From SAR202 cluster bacterium bin90 (lineage in GTDB: Bacteria; Chloroflexota; Dehalococcoidia; Lucifugimonadales; JADFKI01): 57,864 nucleotides of DNA. The position numbers and the translations under genes were made by a program. The stretch spans positions 1-57,864 of the forward strand of contig MPND01000023.1 in the NCBI GenBank assembly GCA_002238855.1, given 5' to 3'. The notes beneath the pieces were generated by a model that ran no database searches, was not told the DNA's origin, and saw only the letters and a list, made by a program, of their open reading frames with translations. Positions within the stretch are counted from its first letter, which is position 1; every line of letters begins with the position of its first letter. Below, piece after piece: positions 47,463 through 56,503 of this stretch.

Positions 47463-47518
47463 TTAACTAAGCAACTAGAAACTTTATATATTATCTACCT
47501 TATTAACTAAAATACTAG
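47463..47518. repeat. Paired direct repeats upstream of parA, candidate operator/centromere
   Basis: TTAACTAAGCAACTAG (47463-47478) and TTAACTAAAATACTAG (47503-47518) match at 13 of 16 positions. Each is itself two half-sites of the AACTA type eight bases apart, and the two copies are exactly 40 bases apart. Spacing and size fit ribbon-helix-helix binding arrays. They lie just upstream of the parA start within an AT-rich stretch. Confidence 0.5.
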
Positions 47519-47525
47519 GTGTCAA
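47497..47525 (-). promoter_or_regulatory. Candidate parA promoter
   Basis: On the minus strand: -35 TTGACA (47520-47525, perfect), 17-base spacer, weak -10 TAAGGT (47497-47502); AT-rich alternatives lie slightly downstream. One repeat copy covers the -10 and spacer, as in an autoregulated par operon. Confidence 0.4.
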
Positions 47526-47720
47526 GTTACATAGAGGACTATTTCTGATAATTGAACGCTGACTGAGGGTGATCTACGTCGCATTGGTTGACAATGTCAC
47601 CTGTATCACGTGGCTTCTATATGTATAACTCGTGTATTTGTCAGAATAGCTGCCAGATATAATGACATATACTCCTGATACCCACAGTGTTATCTTGGAT
47701 TACTCGTAAGTTAATCAATC

Positions 47721-48536
47721 ATGCCTGCTACCAAACACGAAGCCTTCTTCCGACGGCATCAGGTGTTTACCGGCGGGGAGCTGGCTGCACATCTGTCTTC
47801 AAAGGGTGAGGTGGGAACGCGGACGCAAGAATCCCTCGTGAGCTACCACACGAAGGCGGAACGCCTCGTCCGAGTGCGCCGTGGGTTGTTCGCAGTCATC
47901 CCACCAGGAGAAACTTGCGACACTTACCCGGTGGACCCTTACCTGGTTGCCGCCAAGCTGACTGGAGATGCCGTCCTGTCTCACCATACGGCCTTAGAGT
48001 TCCACGGTCGAGCCTACTCGGTCTGGCAACATGTCAGCTACATGTCGTCGCGGCCGTTGAAGACACTGGCGTTTCGTTCCCACGTATTCCGCGGAACCAA
48101 ATTCCCAGAGGCGCTTCTCCGCGCCGGAAAGGAACATTTCGACGTGCTGACTCGTGAGAGAGCCGGGATGTCTATCAAGGTCGCCAGCCTTGAGCGCACT
48201 CTGGTGGATGTCCTGGACCGCCCGCACTTCTCGGGAGGATGGGAAGAAGTATGGCGCTCACTGGAGTCGGTGGAGTTCTTCGACCTGGATCGAGTCGTAG
48301 AGTACACGCTGCTGCTGGACAATGCTACAACGGCCTCGAAAGTGGGGGTCTTCCTTGAGCAGCACCGCGGAGAACTGATGGTTGACGAGCGCTATATCCA
48401 GGCGCTTCGTGAAAGGCGTCCGAAGCGACCTCATTATCTGGACCGGAACCGGCGAGTGTCAGGCATCCTTATGTCCGACTGGAACCTGATAGTACCGGTG
48501 GAAGTAGCCGAGCGATCTTGGTCGGAGGTGATATGA
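47721..48536 (+). CDS. abiEi: AbiEi-type antitoxin (type IV toxin-antitoxin)
   Basis: 271 codons. The N-terminal 70 residues form a winged helix with the AbiEi pattern (FTGGELAAHLSSKG, then YHTKAERLVRVRRGLFAVIP); the rest is the AbiEi C-terminal domain, including LVAAKLTGDAVLSHHTALEFHG and SIKVASLERTLVDVLDRP. AbiEi represses its own operon and neutralises the nucleotidyltransferase toxin AbiEii without direct contact. The stop overlaps the start of the toxin gene. The gene is divergent from parA across a 293-base AT-rich spacer. Confidence 0.88.
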   Translation: MPATKHEAFFRRHQVFTGGELAAHLSSKGEVGTRTQESLVSYHTKAERLVRVRRGLFAVIPPGETCDTYPVDPYLVAAKLTGDAVLSHHTALEFHGRAYSVWQHVSYMSSRPLKTLAFRSHVFRGTKFPEALLRAGKEHFDVLTRERAGMSIKVASLERTLVDVLDRPHFSGGWEEVWRSLESVEFFDLDRVVEYTLLLDNATTASKVGVFLEQHRGELMVDERYIQALRERRPKRPHYLDRNRRVSGILMSDWNLIVPVEVAERSWSEVI

Positions 48537-49504
48537 AAATATCCCTGGAAAAGCTGGAAGCCGAAGCGGAGTCGACAGGATTCCGCCCAGATGTGCTGGA
48601 GAGGGTCGCTCATCCTCTGGCCTTGCTGGGAAACCTCGACAGCCACCCCTTTCTGCGCGGAAAGCTCGTCCTCAAAGGCGGAACGGCATTAAACCTGTTC
48701 CTGTTCGACGTGCCAAGACTGTCGGCGAATATCGACCTGAATTACGTGGGGTCCGAGTCCAGGGACGGCATGCTTGAGGAGCGTCCGCAAATTGAGGAAT
48801 CGATGCGGGCCAAATTTGGACGGGAGGACTTTGAGGTGGGGGAAGCCCCAAGAGAGCATGCGGGAGGTAAGTGGCATCTGCGGTACGCAACGTCCTCCGG
48901 GCAGAGGAGTGGAATCGACGTGGATCTGAACTATATGCTTCGGGTACCACTGTGGCCCATAACCCGAATGGACTCGCATTCTTGGCAGGGTGGCAGGCGA
49001 AAGCGATACCCGTAGTGGATATTCATGAACTGTCGGCGCAAAAAATTGGCTGCGCTGCTGGTCCGCCGCAAAGCCAGGGACTTGTTTGACGGCAGTTTGG
49101 TATTTTCCATCGACGGACTGGACATACAGCGACTCAGAACTGTCTTTGCTGTATATGGTGCGATTGACCGGAAAGATTGGCGTACCGTCTCAGCGACGGA
49201 CGTAGTGTTGGACGAAGCGGAATTGTACAATCAACTCCTCCCGGCACTCCAAATCGGGCAGGTGACTGGTGCAGACGCGATCAAATATGGGAATTACTTG
49301 GTGGACGAGTGCCGGAACGTGCTGGCGGCGTTGCTGCCTTTCAACGACGCCGAACGAGATATTCTCAACCTCCTGCTTGATAAAGGAGAAGTCGACGCAA
49401 CGGTCTTGACCGACGATATCGAACTGCACCGACGAATCCAGGTCCAACCTCTCTTGGAGTGGAAGGCACAGCATGTGCGGAGGTTCAAAGGACTGCATGA
49501 CTAA
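48533..49504 (+). pseudogene. abiEii: Broken AbiEii nucleotidyltransferase toxin
   Basis: The ATG at 48533 overlaps the abiEi stop (ATGA) and follows an excellent GGAGGTGAT. The N-terminal frame has LVLKGGTALNLF and RLSANIDLNYVG. In AbiEii proteins the second motif reads S-x-D-x-D, so the first catalytic Asp is Asn here (AAT for GAT). The frame ends at 49015. The missing piece WQAKAIPVVDIHELSAQK is in the next frame from about 48985, and the C-terminal part KLAALLVRRKARDLFDG resumes in the first frame after an A6 run near 49046. One base lost and one gained explain this. The toxin is most likely inactive, unless the indels are sequencing errors. Confidence 0.8.
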
Positions 49505-49592
49505 CGACCTACAGCCGCCAACGCCAAGAACGCCCTATGCTCGCAGCCAAGTTGAGTAGGGGTCTGGGAGGAGTTATGAGCATTCTCAGCGA

Positions 49593-50548
49593 ATGGCGGT
49601 TGTTCCCCGTTCTCCATTCGGCTACACTTCGGCGGCGCCACCCGTCAACTAAATAAGTTGCGGTTGATCCCCGTTCTCCATTCGGCTACACTTCGCCTCA
49701 GCCGGATGACGGCCGCCTGGTAGTTGCGGTTGTTCCCCGTTCTCCATTCGGCTACACTCTGGCTCTGTCGTGGGGCGAACCAGCAGGTGTTGCGGTTGTT
49801 CCCCGTTCTCCATTCGGCTACACTCGCGGCGGAGGGACTGCTCGGCCTGAATACGGTTGCGGTTGTTCCCCGTTCTCCATTCGGCTACACTGTCACGGTC
49901 GAGACGCCCGGCAGCGTGGAGTTGCGGTTATTCCCCGTTCTCCATTCGGCTACACTTGCCGGGCTGCACTCCCATCTGTTCGTACAGTTGCGGTTGTTCC
50001 CCGTTCTCCATTCGGCTACACTTGCCGGGCTGCACTCCCATCTGTTCGTACAGTTGCGGTTGTTCCCCGTTCTCCATTCGGCTACACTCGCACGGATCGC
50101 GCGTTGCAGTCATCAGTGTTGCGGTTGTTCCCCGTTCTCCATTCGGCTACACTGTATCTGCACTGCCCGTCTGGCTGCATCATGTTGCGGTTGTTCCCCG
50201 TTCTCCATTCGGCTACACTCGCAGACGCGACGCACCAAGCCCCCCCTGTGTTGCGGTTGTTCCCCGTTCTCCATTCGGCTACACTTGGATTGCGGACGGC
50301 CAGGCCATTAACAAGTTGCGGTTGTTCCCCGTTCTCCATTCGGCTACACTGCGTAGCCTGGCACGGCCCCCAGCGTCTTGGTTGCGGTTGTTCCCCGTTC
50401 TCCATTCGGCTACACTCGGGGCGAAGACGAGGTGGTTGCCGATGCCGTTGCGGTTGTTCCCCGTTCTCCATTCGGCTACACTATTGACGGGCACGGCGGA
50501 CCACTTAGGCGTGTTGCGGTTGTTCCCCGTTCTCCATTCGGCTACACT
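49593..50548 (+). CRISPR. Type II-C CRISPR array, 15 repeats and 14 spacers
   Basis: The repeat is 36 nt. On the plus strand it begins GTTGCGGTTGTTCCCC and ends CATTCGGCTACACT, with GTTCTC between. Repeats start at 49593, 49657, 49723, 49789, 49856, 49921, 49987, 50053, 50118, 50184, 50250, 50315, 50381, 50447 and 50513. Spacers are 28-31 nt. Repeat 1 has two mismatches, repeat 2 one and repeat 6 one, so the left end is the old end. Spacers 6 and 7 are identical. The plus strand is the crRNA strand by analogy with other type II-C repeats and by pairing with the tracrRNA. cas2 follows 74 bases to the right on the opposite strand. Confidence 0.97.
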
Positions 50549-50622
50549 CTGCCCAGCCGCTCCAGTAGGTGGTTATCAGGCGCATTTGGGAGGCAAAATA
50601 GGAAAAACGCGAGATTTGGTTG

Positions 50623-50949
50623 TCAGAATAGCGTGAACTGCTCCGGATTTCTGTTTGGAGAATTTCGCCTAGGGCCACTGAAACTGACTATATTCTCATA
50701 CTGTTTGTCAGTTATGTATATAATCTGCACATTGCCGGACGGCGGGAGCGCGGATTGTACTCGCCGTGTATAGACTTGCGTCTGTTCCTTCCCGGCGCAG
50801 AAGCGCATGTAAACTGAGAACTGGCACATGTCGAATCCCTGGTCCTGCAAGAACTTGCGGAACTTGTTGGCGTTCTTGCGCTCCGTCTTGGTGACGACTG
50901 GAAGGTCAAAGAGCACTAACATCCACATTAGCTTGTAGCCGCTCAACAT
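50623..50949 (-). CDS. cas2: CRISPR adaptation protein Cas2
   Basis: 108 codons, with a GAGGA upstream and nine bases after cas1. It has the ferredoxin-like Cas2 pattern: MLVLFDLPVVTKTERKNANKFRKFL with the conserved Asp at the end of strand 1, GFDMCQFSVYMRFC, and the strand NVQIIYITDKQYENIV. Cas2 forms the integrase complex with Cas1 that inserts new spacers. Confidence 0.96.
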   Translation of the reverse strand: MLSGYKLMWMLVLFDLPVVTKTERKNANKFRKFLQDQGFDMCQFSVYMRFCAGKEQTQVYTRRVQSALPPSGNVQIIYITDKQYENIVSFSGPRRNSPNRNPEQFTLF

Positions 50950-50958
50950 CGTGCGTCC

Positions 50959-51855
50959 TCAGGATTCCACCACTGGGATTGAAGGGAAGACGAGAGAAGG
51001 CTTTTTGTCCTCGAAAGATTGAGCAAGCGACTGAGCGGCGCGTTCGATGCACAATTGTACAGGTGAAACTCCTCTATCCGTGTTCATGTCAATCGCAAGC
51101 ACTCCAACCAACGTGCTCTTGGCTTCGTTATCCACTTCCTGAGTTCCCAGTTGCAGCAGTTTGGCAACAGTGTAGTCCACTAGCGGACGGAAGGGCTCAA
51201 TGAGGTCGTCCGCGAGGCACATGGGGTTGCCGCGATTGTGGTGATGGATGCCGATAGACGGATGCAATCCGCAGGACACGATTGCTCTTGCGACCTCTGC
51301 CCTGAGCACGGTGTAACCGTAGTTGAGCAGCGGGTTGGGCATGGGTCCGAAGCGCTCTCGCTTGAAGTCGCCGCCAAATATGAGCTGCCAATACAGTCGC
51401 GCCGCACGCCCTTCGACGTTGCTTGGGTCTCCCGACCGAACTTGACGGCCGAGGGATTTTAGGCTGCCACTCGGTATCTTGAGCATTTCCAGCGTAATGC
51501 TCTGCTGCTTGACTTTCTCTTTGACTATGGCCTGCCACAGCCTTTTGCACAGGGGCTTTGACGCCTCTAGTTGGCAACGCATACGCAGCGTCTGACGATG
51601 ATTGCCTTCAATGGGCCATATCCATGCGACCGGCAAGTAGTGGGAACCGCATAGGACTACGGCGACGCCGCGCTTGGAAAGTTCGGTAATCAATCCGTTG
51701 GAGTAGGTAAGCCCGCGCGCGCTGCAAAGAAGGACGGCGATGTCGTCCAGCGGCACGCGCCCTAACTCATTACCGTCGCTCGATACCGTCATAAAGCCAC
51801 GCGAGCGCGCCAGATGCCGCCCATCATTCGCAATTTCTATTACTCTGCCTATCAC
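50959..51855 (-). CDS. cas1: CRISPR integrase Cas1, type II
   Basis: 298 codons from a GTG that overlaps the cas9 stop by four bases. The metal-binding triad is visible: the Glu of NVEGRAARLYWQLIF, the His of IGIHHHNRGN and the acidic residues of LADDLIEPFRPLVD. The N-terminal beta-sandwich contains RVPLDDIAVLLCSARGLTYS. With Cas2 it captures and integrates spacers. No cas4 or csn2 gene is present, consistent with subtype II-C. Confidence 0.97.
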   Translation of the reverse strand: MIGRVIEIANDGRHLARSRGFMTVSSDGNELGRVPLDDIAVLLCSARGLTYSNGLITELSKRGVAVVLCGSHYLPVAWIWPIEGNHRQTLRMRCQLEASKPLCKRLWQAIVKEKVKQQSITLEMLKIPSGSLKSLGRQVRSGDPSNVEGRAARLYWQLIFGGDFKRERFGPMPNPLLNYGYTVLRAEVARAIVSCGLHPSIGIHHHNRGNPMCLADDLIEPFRPLVDYTVAKLLQLGTQEVDNEAKSTLVGVLAIDMNTDRGVSPVQLCIERAAQSLAQSFEDKKPSLVFPSIPVVES

Positions 51856-54800
51856 GATGACTTGGGTCCTGGGTCGCGGACGCGCCCGATTTCGTCCACA
51901 TGTATCTTGCGGAAGCCAAACCTGCGGAGTTTTGAAGCAGGGTACACTTCCTCTTTCATGCCGATGTCTATGCCAGAATCCTTTCTAATGCGAGCATCCC
52001 GTGTTACGCGCTCGGGGACATTGGCCTCATTATGGTCATCCAACACTACCAGCCCACCTTGCCGAGCATTGTTTGTGATCTTCCTGACCCGCACGATTCG
52101 GCGTTCCGTGCCTTCGCCTAACGCTCCCATGTCGTCTATTTGAAGCCGCATCAGTCGCTTTGCCGCCGGGTCGGGCTTCCCTTTGTACTGGCCTCTAGAC
52201 GTAGTGGGGCGGAACTTTTCTATATCAAAATCAGGCTGATTCGCATCGAAAGTCGGCACGACTACCAGCGTCCAACTTCCGTCTCGCATCTGCCACACAT
52301 CCGCGAATTCATTGCCGCCGGGCAGATAGCCTTTATACGCATTCCCAACTCTGTCCCTAATCGGAATAATTCGGAGGTTTCCTTTCACGCGAACACTTCG
52401 CACTTTTTGCCGGCGTCCATTCACCTCAACGCCTTCTGACCAAGCTCTTTCGGCAAATCGCGCCTTGTTACCGCCAACCTCGTCCCAGAGATTTATGAGC
52501 GCGGCTCTTAGATGAGTGTCTCGGACATCGTTTAACGCTTTCCGGCTGATTGACGAAAGAGGCTTGCGAACCACTATCGCGGATTGCCCATCTTCAACCA
52601 GTTCGACGATGCCATAGGCGGTATCGTTGTGCAGTTGTCCGGTGGTTGCGCCCCGAGCCTCTGCGCCGCGTGTACCGTGGTCGGGCCTGTATGATACGAC
52701 GATATTGTCGAGGAGTTGCTTCAGTTCGTTTATGTCGAATCCGTTCCATGGAGGTGGTATCAAACTAGCAAGTCTTTCCTCAGCGTTCTGATATGAGGAA
52801 CCAGCGGCGCGGGAAAATTCTTGAAACAGTCCTTGCGTGGTATTGGCGACTACGAAGGCGTCTATGGCATGATGGCGATGGTCGTCGCGCTGCTTTCGGA
52901 CTGGTTCGCCGTCCGGATTGTCGCTAAGCATGCCTTCCAACCCCCAGCCGCGTCTGAGCAAAGCGGTCATGTGCCCGGGAATTACTCTAACACGCTGCTT
53001 GCCCTCACCTCTTTGGTCGTAGAGGTACGCCACATAGGTTCGCGCCGTCCTGGACAGGTAGCGAGTTTCGCTGAGCTGGCGGCCAAGGAAGTCGTTCTCG
53101 CCCTCGAAGCGATTCATCGCGTCCGGCTGGAAGCGCCATCGTTTGTTATGGGGGAAGTTGGCGACATTCTCCTTTATCCGCTCATAGTCGTACCCGGGCG
53201 GGTTGTCTCCGAATGCTCTGTAAGGCGTCCTGTTGCCCTTCGCTCGGTTTGCTGCGGCGATGCACACGACCTTATTTGCCATTGAGTCATCAAGGGTGCG
53301 TGAGAACGGCAGAATATGGTCAATCTCAGTTTGTGCGGAAACTGCCATCTCAAAAGATATGTTCCTGCCAGTATATGGGCAGATGTGGAGCGAGCCTTTC
53401 TTTTGCTCGTCCCATAGGCGGAGTTTGCGAAGGATTTCCCCTGATACGGATTGTTCGGCGGATTTTAGCATCTCGGTGAGGCGCTCATTGCGGTCTACGC
53501 CTTCTCTTCGACGCTGGTCATCCCGCCGTTTCTGCTCGCGGTTCGTCTTAAGGTCTCGCGCCAATTCCACGACAATGTCTTCAGGCTTGCCATAGGTTTT
53601 GATGAGAGCGTTGACCACGCGACGCAGCTGGTTCAAGCCTATATGAACGGTGGGGTTGGCGATGCGCCCGTAGTGTGCCGCTTCGCCGTCGCTTTTCGGG
53701 TCTTTATCTGGGTTCGCGCCTACTACGGCTCGAGGGAGAATCTCGCCATAGTAAGGGAGATTATCGTGAGCCTCTTCGCTGCGAAAGTCGGAGTGATGGT
53801 CATAACCGGCGGCTTGTACGGCCTCGGAGTATCCCTTCCCTATTTCTAGGTGAGGTAGGATCTTGCGAATAGCCTTTTCGCTCAGGTTTCCGTATCCACT
53901 CGTGAGCGACACATTAGACACGGCGACCGCTTGTTCTTCGGTCAAACCCCATTCTACGACGGCTTTCTCGCGGACGACTTCAGGGTCGTCAGTTTTAATC
54001 AGGAACTTCACTATGTCGTTGCGCTCTTCGAGCGAAAGGACAAGCCATTTTCTGTCGAACATTTCCGGTTTCCTGAGCTTGGCCGTAGTTTCGTCTCCCT
54101 TCAAGATTGTACGGATGCCGGCGACGAGGTTGAAGTTGGTGTCGGACGGAAATCCGAGAGTATTCTTTATTCTCTTATGTTTATCAGCATCGAGATTGAG
54201 GTCATCACCTGCCTGAAGCCGTTCCAAGGTGCAAGCTCTCTGTTTATCACTCAAGCGACGTTCAGATTCCGCGCCGACATGTAGAGTGAGATTGGCGAGT
54301 TCCTGAAGCATGCGGAACTCTTGGAATAGCGGCAAGGCGCGCGCCGCCCGATGCTCTCCTTCCTCAAAAGTACACCATCCTGGCTTGACGGGTTTCAAGG
54401 GGCGCTGGCAGAAGATGGTTTCGCGCAAGTTCTCCCACTGCACATCATTCATGGCATGGTGAAGTTGCTGCACAGCACGGATAGCATCGAACTCCTGCTC
54501 ATACAGGGCGCGGTCCGGATATAGCCCCAAGTCAGGACGAGCCCGCACCGGCTTGCGTTTCTTGCGCCTTCGGTGGAGATACTCTCCTAACGTCCTTGAT
54601 CTGCTTTCTTCAATGCGGCGATGCAATTCACTTATGGCATCGCGAGTCTGCTTGGCTTCGTTGTCGTTATCACCGCTGGCGTTGCGATTAGACTTGAAGC
54701 CGCGGCGCTGGTTCAAATGAAAGATGGCACGTCCGAGTTCGAAGGGGTTGAGCGGACGGTCTAACGCACGCGCCCTGAGTTCATATGGGTCAAGTTTCTC

Positions 54801-55115
54801 ATCGGCGGTGATGCGCTTGCGCCCTTCGGGATCGCTAGGCATCAAGCCATATTGGACAAGGGCATTGAGGAGCTTAGAGCGGCGCATGAGATAACGGTCG
54901 CGGACACGACGACCGCCACGCGCAAGTCTGCGCTGCACTGCATTCGAGGCTGAAGTGCTATCCTTCGGGTTGCTGCGCCCGTCTGGAAATATTCGGACAC
55001 CGAGGTCAAGAATACCGCAGGGCTTTCCTTGTTCGTCGAGCTTGATTGCAGCCCAGCCTATGGAATTCGTGCCCATGTCCAGTCCCAGTCGGTAGTTGAC
55101 AACGCTGCTGCTCAT
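51852..55115 (-). CDS. cas9: CRISPR effector nuclease Cas9, type II-C
   Basis: 1087 codons; ATG with GGAG six bases upstream. RuvC-I is YRLGLDMGTNSIGW with catalytic D13, followed by the arginine-rich bridge helix (AVQRRLARGGRRVRDRYLMR). RuvC-II is EDIVVELARD with E517. The HNH domain has a CPYTGR zinc-like knuckle and EIDHILPFSRTLDDSMANKV with D599 and catalytic H600. RuvC-III is HHAIDAFVVA with H749 and D752. The C-terminal 250 residues are the PAM-interacting part. All nuclease residues are intact. It is first in the cas9-cas1-cas2 operon. The size is that of compact II-C enzymes. Confidence 0.98.
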   Translation of the reverse strand: MSSSVVNYRLGLDMGTNSIGWAAIKLDEQGKPCGILDLGVRIFPDGRSNPKDSTSASNAVQRRLARGGRRVRDRYLMRRSKLLNALVQYGLMPSDPEGRKRITADEKLDPYELRARALDRPLNPFELGRAIFHLNQRRGFKSNRNASGDNDNEAKQTRDAISELHRRIEESRSRTLGEYLHRRRKKRKPVRARPDLGLYPDRALYEQEFDAIRAVQQLHHAMNDVQWENLRETIFCQRPLKPVKPGWCTFEEGEHRAARALPLFQEFRMLQELANLTLHVGAESERRLSDKQRACTLERLQAGDDLNLDADKHKRIKNTLGFPSDTNFNLVAGIRTILKGDETTAKLRKPEMFDRKWLVLSLEERNDIVKFLIKTDDPEVVREKAVVEWGLTEEQAVAVSNVSLTSGYGNLSEKAIRKILPHLEIGKGYSEAVQAAGYDHHSDFRSEEAHDNLPYYGEILPRAVVGANPDKDPKSDGEAAHYGRIANPTVHIGLNQLRRVVNALIKTYGKPEDIVVELARDLKTNREQKRRDDQRRREGVDRNERLTEMLKSAEQSVSGEILRKLRLWDEQKKGSLHICPYTGRNISFEMAVSAQTEIDHILPFSRTLDDSMANKVVCIAAANRAKGNRTPYRAFGDNPPGYDYERIKENVANFPHNKRWRFQPDAMNRFEGENDFLGRQLSETRYLSRTARTYVAYLYDQRGEGKQRVRVIPGHMTALLRRGWGLEGMLSDNPDGEPVRKQRDDHRHHAIDAFVVANTTQGLFQEFSRAAGSSYQNAEERLASLIPPPWNGFDINELKQLLDNIVVSYRPDHGTRGAEARGATTGQLHNDTAYGIVELVEDGQSAIVVRKPLSSISRKALNDVRDTHLRAALINLWDEVGGNKARFAERAWSEGVEVNGRRQKVRSVRVKGNLRIIPIRDRVGNAYKGYLPGGNEFADVWQMRDGSWTLVVVPTFDANQPDFDIEKFRPTTSRGQYKGKPDPAAKRLMRLQIDDMGALGEGTERRIVRVRKITNNARQGGLVVLDDHNEANVPERVTRDARIRKDSGIDIGMKEEVYPASKLRRFGFRKIHVDEIGRVRDPGPKSS

Positions 55116-55240
55116 TACAGGCTCCTGTTATGCTATGTGCTGATTTCGCTAGGATAACTTGGTAGGCAAACTAGTTTCCGCGCATGCATCCTTTTGAAAT
55201 CGGACTTGCATTAGTACTGCAGAAGTGATATGTTTCTGGA

Positions 55241-55392
55241 GTGCATGAGGTCAATTGTTCGTGTTGGCTGTAACCGAATGGAGAACGGGGAACTTTGGGG
55301 AGTCCGCTTTTGTGGATGAACCAACCGTTAACAAGTGCAAGAAGCTTGTGCAACAAATTAGGGGGCTTGCTACGGCTTGCCCCTTTTCTTTG
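55241..55392 (+). ncRNA. tracrRNA
   Basis: The anti-repeat at 55269-55293 (TGTAACCGAATGG followed by AGAACGGGGAAC) is complementary to the 5' two-thirds of the repeat with one mismatch in 25. Downstream come a stem-loop at 55335-55351 (GTGCAAG/CTTGTGC, including G:U pairs) and the terminator at 55361-55392. A candidate promoter is TTGCAT (55206-55211), 17 bases, TATGTT (55229-55234), predicting a 5' end near 55241. The RNA lies 125 bases upstream of cas9 on the opposite strand. It should pair with pre-crRNA, recruit RNase III and be held by Cas9. The exact 5' end is inferred. Confidence 0.88.
55361..55392 (+). terminator. Intrinsic terminator of the tracrRNA
   Basis: GGGGC pairs with GCCCC (55379-55383) across a loop containing TTGCTACGGCTT, followed by TTTTCTTT. 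A normal rho-independent end that also forms the last tracrRNA hairpin. Confidence 0.75.
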
Positions 55393-55690
55393 TTCGCCAG
55401 TCGGCCTGCACAGAGCCTTAGTCCCCGAGGTTACTTCATCCTATAGGGTTTCTAAACGACGCATGCGGCAGCACCTTGCATAACGCATACGATTCGAGCA
55501 TAACGGTTGCCTACCAGTTCCCAGTAGGGTCTAGCCTAGCCACGCGGGACTGCTTTAACTTCTACCCAAACGCCGGATTTGAAACTTCTGCATTTCCGAT
55601 AGGAATATCTGCGCTCATTTCTGCCGTCGGTGGGCGATGCTTCCGCTACGATCGGTGCAGCGCCCCTTTTTTACCTTTAAGCGCCCTCTC

Positions 55691-56503
55691 TTAAAGTGTA
55701 GCCGGCGAGAACTTCCCGTGCTGCAGCGCCACAAGCACTGCGGATATTTCCGTGATGACCGTCGAGGGCGCCTGCCGCCTTTGCCCCATTATTCGCTGTT
55801 GCGAGAATACATCCACGCCTTTCAGGACGTATTGTGTGCCCATTGTGGACTGCGAAGTCTCCCGCCCTATCTTCGGCGGCTCAGTGCCCGCTTTTCGCAT
55901 GCTGCGCCTGATTATCGGTGGCAGACCCCCCTCAGTAAGGTAGCCCCGGCTGCCGGTCCGCGGTTCTGGTTCGTCTTGTTGGCTGCCTGCTGCCTCAGAC
56001 GCGCTCTGCGACATAAGTACCTTCCTTTTCACCGTTCTTGCCGGACACTAGGACTCCTTCCGCGCTGACGCTTTCACGAGTCATGGACGCGAGTTTGCCG
56101 ATTCGCTTGCCGGTGTCCAGAAGCGTCGCCAGTATCGCGTAGTCGCGCTCCACCTCCACGTAACCCAGTAGCCTGCGTATACCCCACACGCCGGAGTATG
56201 CGGGGCAGCCTGCCCCATCACCGGGGCGGGAACACCCTCCATGACATTGGGGCAGATGCCCCCGTTCTCCGCCCAAGACCAGAAAATGCGCAACATCTCC
56301 CATATATTTCGCAGCGAGGAAGCCGACAATTCGGCGTTAACGATGAAAAGCCGCTGAATGTCAGACGCCTTGTCCGGCAATTCCGCAGGATACATCTCGG
56401 CCATCTTGGCGAGTGCCCAGCCGTATGTGTCCATCGTAACGCTGGAGAACCGCTTGGAGCGACGGCTCTCCAGAAACAGGTTCACTGCAATTTGAGTGTT
56501 CAT
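55691..56503 (-). pseudogene. Decayed XerC/D-type integrase
   Basis: Three frames in succession reproduce one integrase. 56503 to about 56220: the N-terminal core-binding domain (QIAVNLFLESRRSKRFSSVT, LRIFWSWAENGG). Then RDYAILATLLDTGKRIGKLASM with the first catalytic Arg and VLVSGKNGEKEG. Then GYLTEGGLPPIIRRSMRKAG and GTQYVLKGVDVFSQQRIMG. The H-x-x-R box has decayed to an ETSQST-like stretch and the Tyr region is lost. It belongs to a different subfamily from the recombinase at 4736-5401 and flanks the CRISPR locus. Confidence 0.75.

Noticed and set aside
47586..47601. GGTTGACAATGTCACC as a palindromic operator
   Set aside because: TGACA-A-TGTCA is a real short inverted repeat, but only one copy exists and it fits neither a promoter nor a partner protein well. 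Left as an unassigned site.
49724..50773. Several long open frames across the CRISPR array on both strands
   Set aside because: They repeat PFSIRLH, VLHSATL or EWRTGNN every 22 residues because they translate the 66-base repeat-spacer period. They are not genes.
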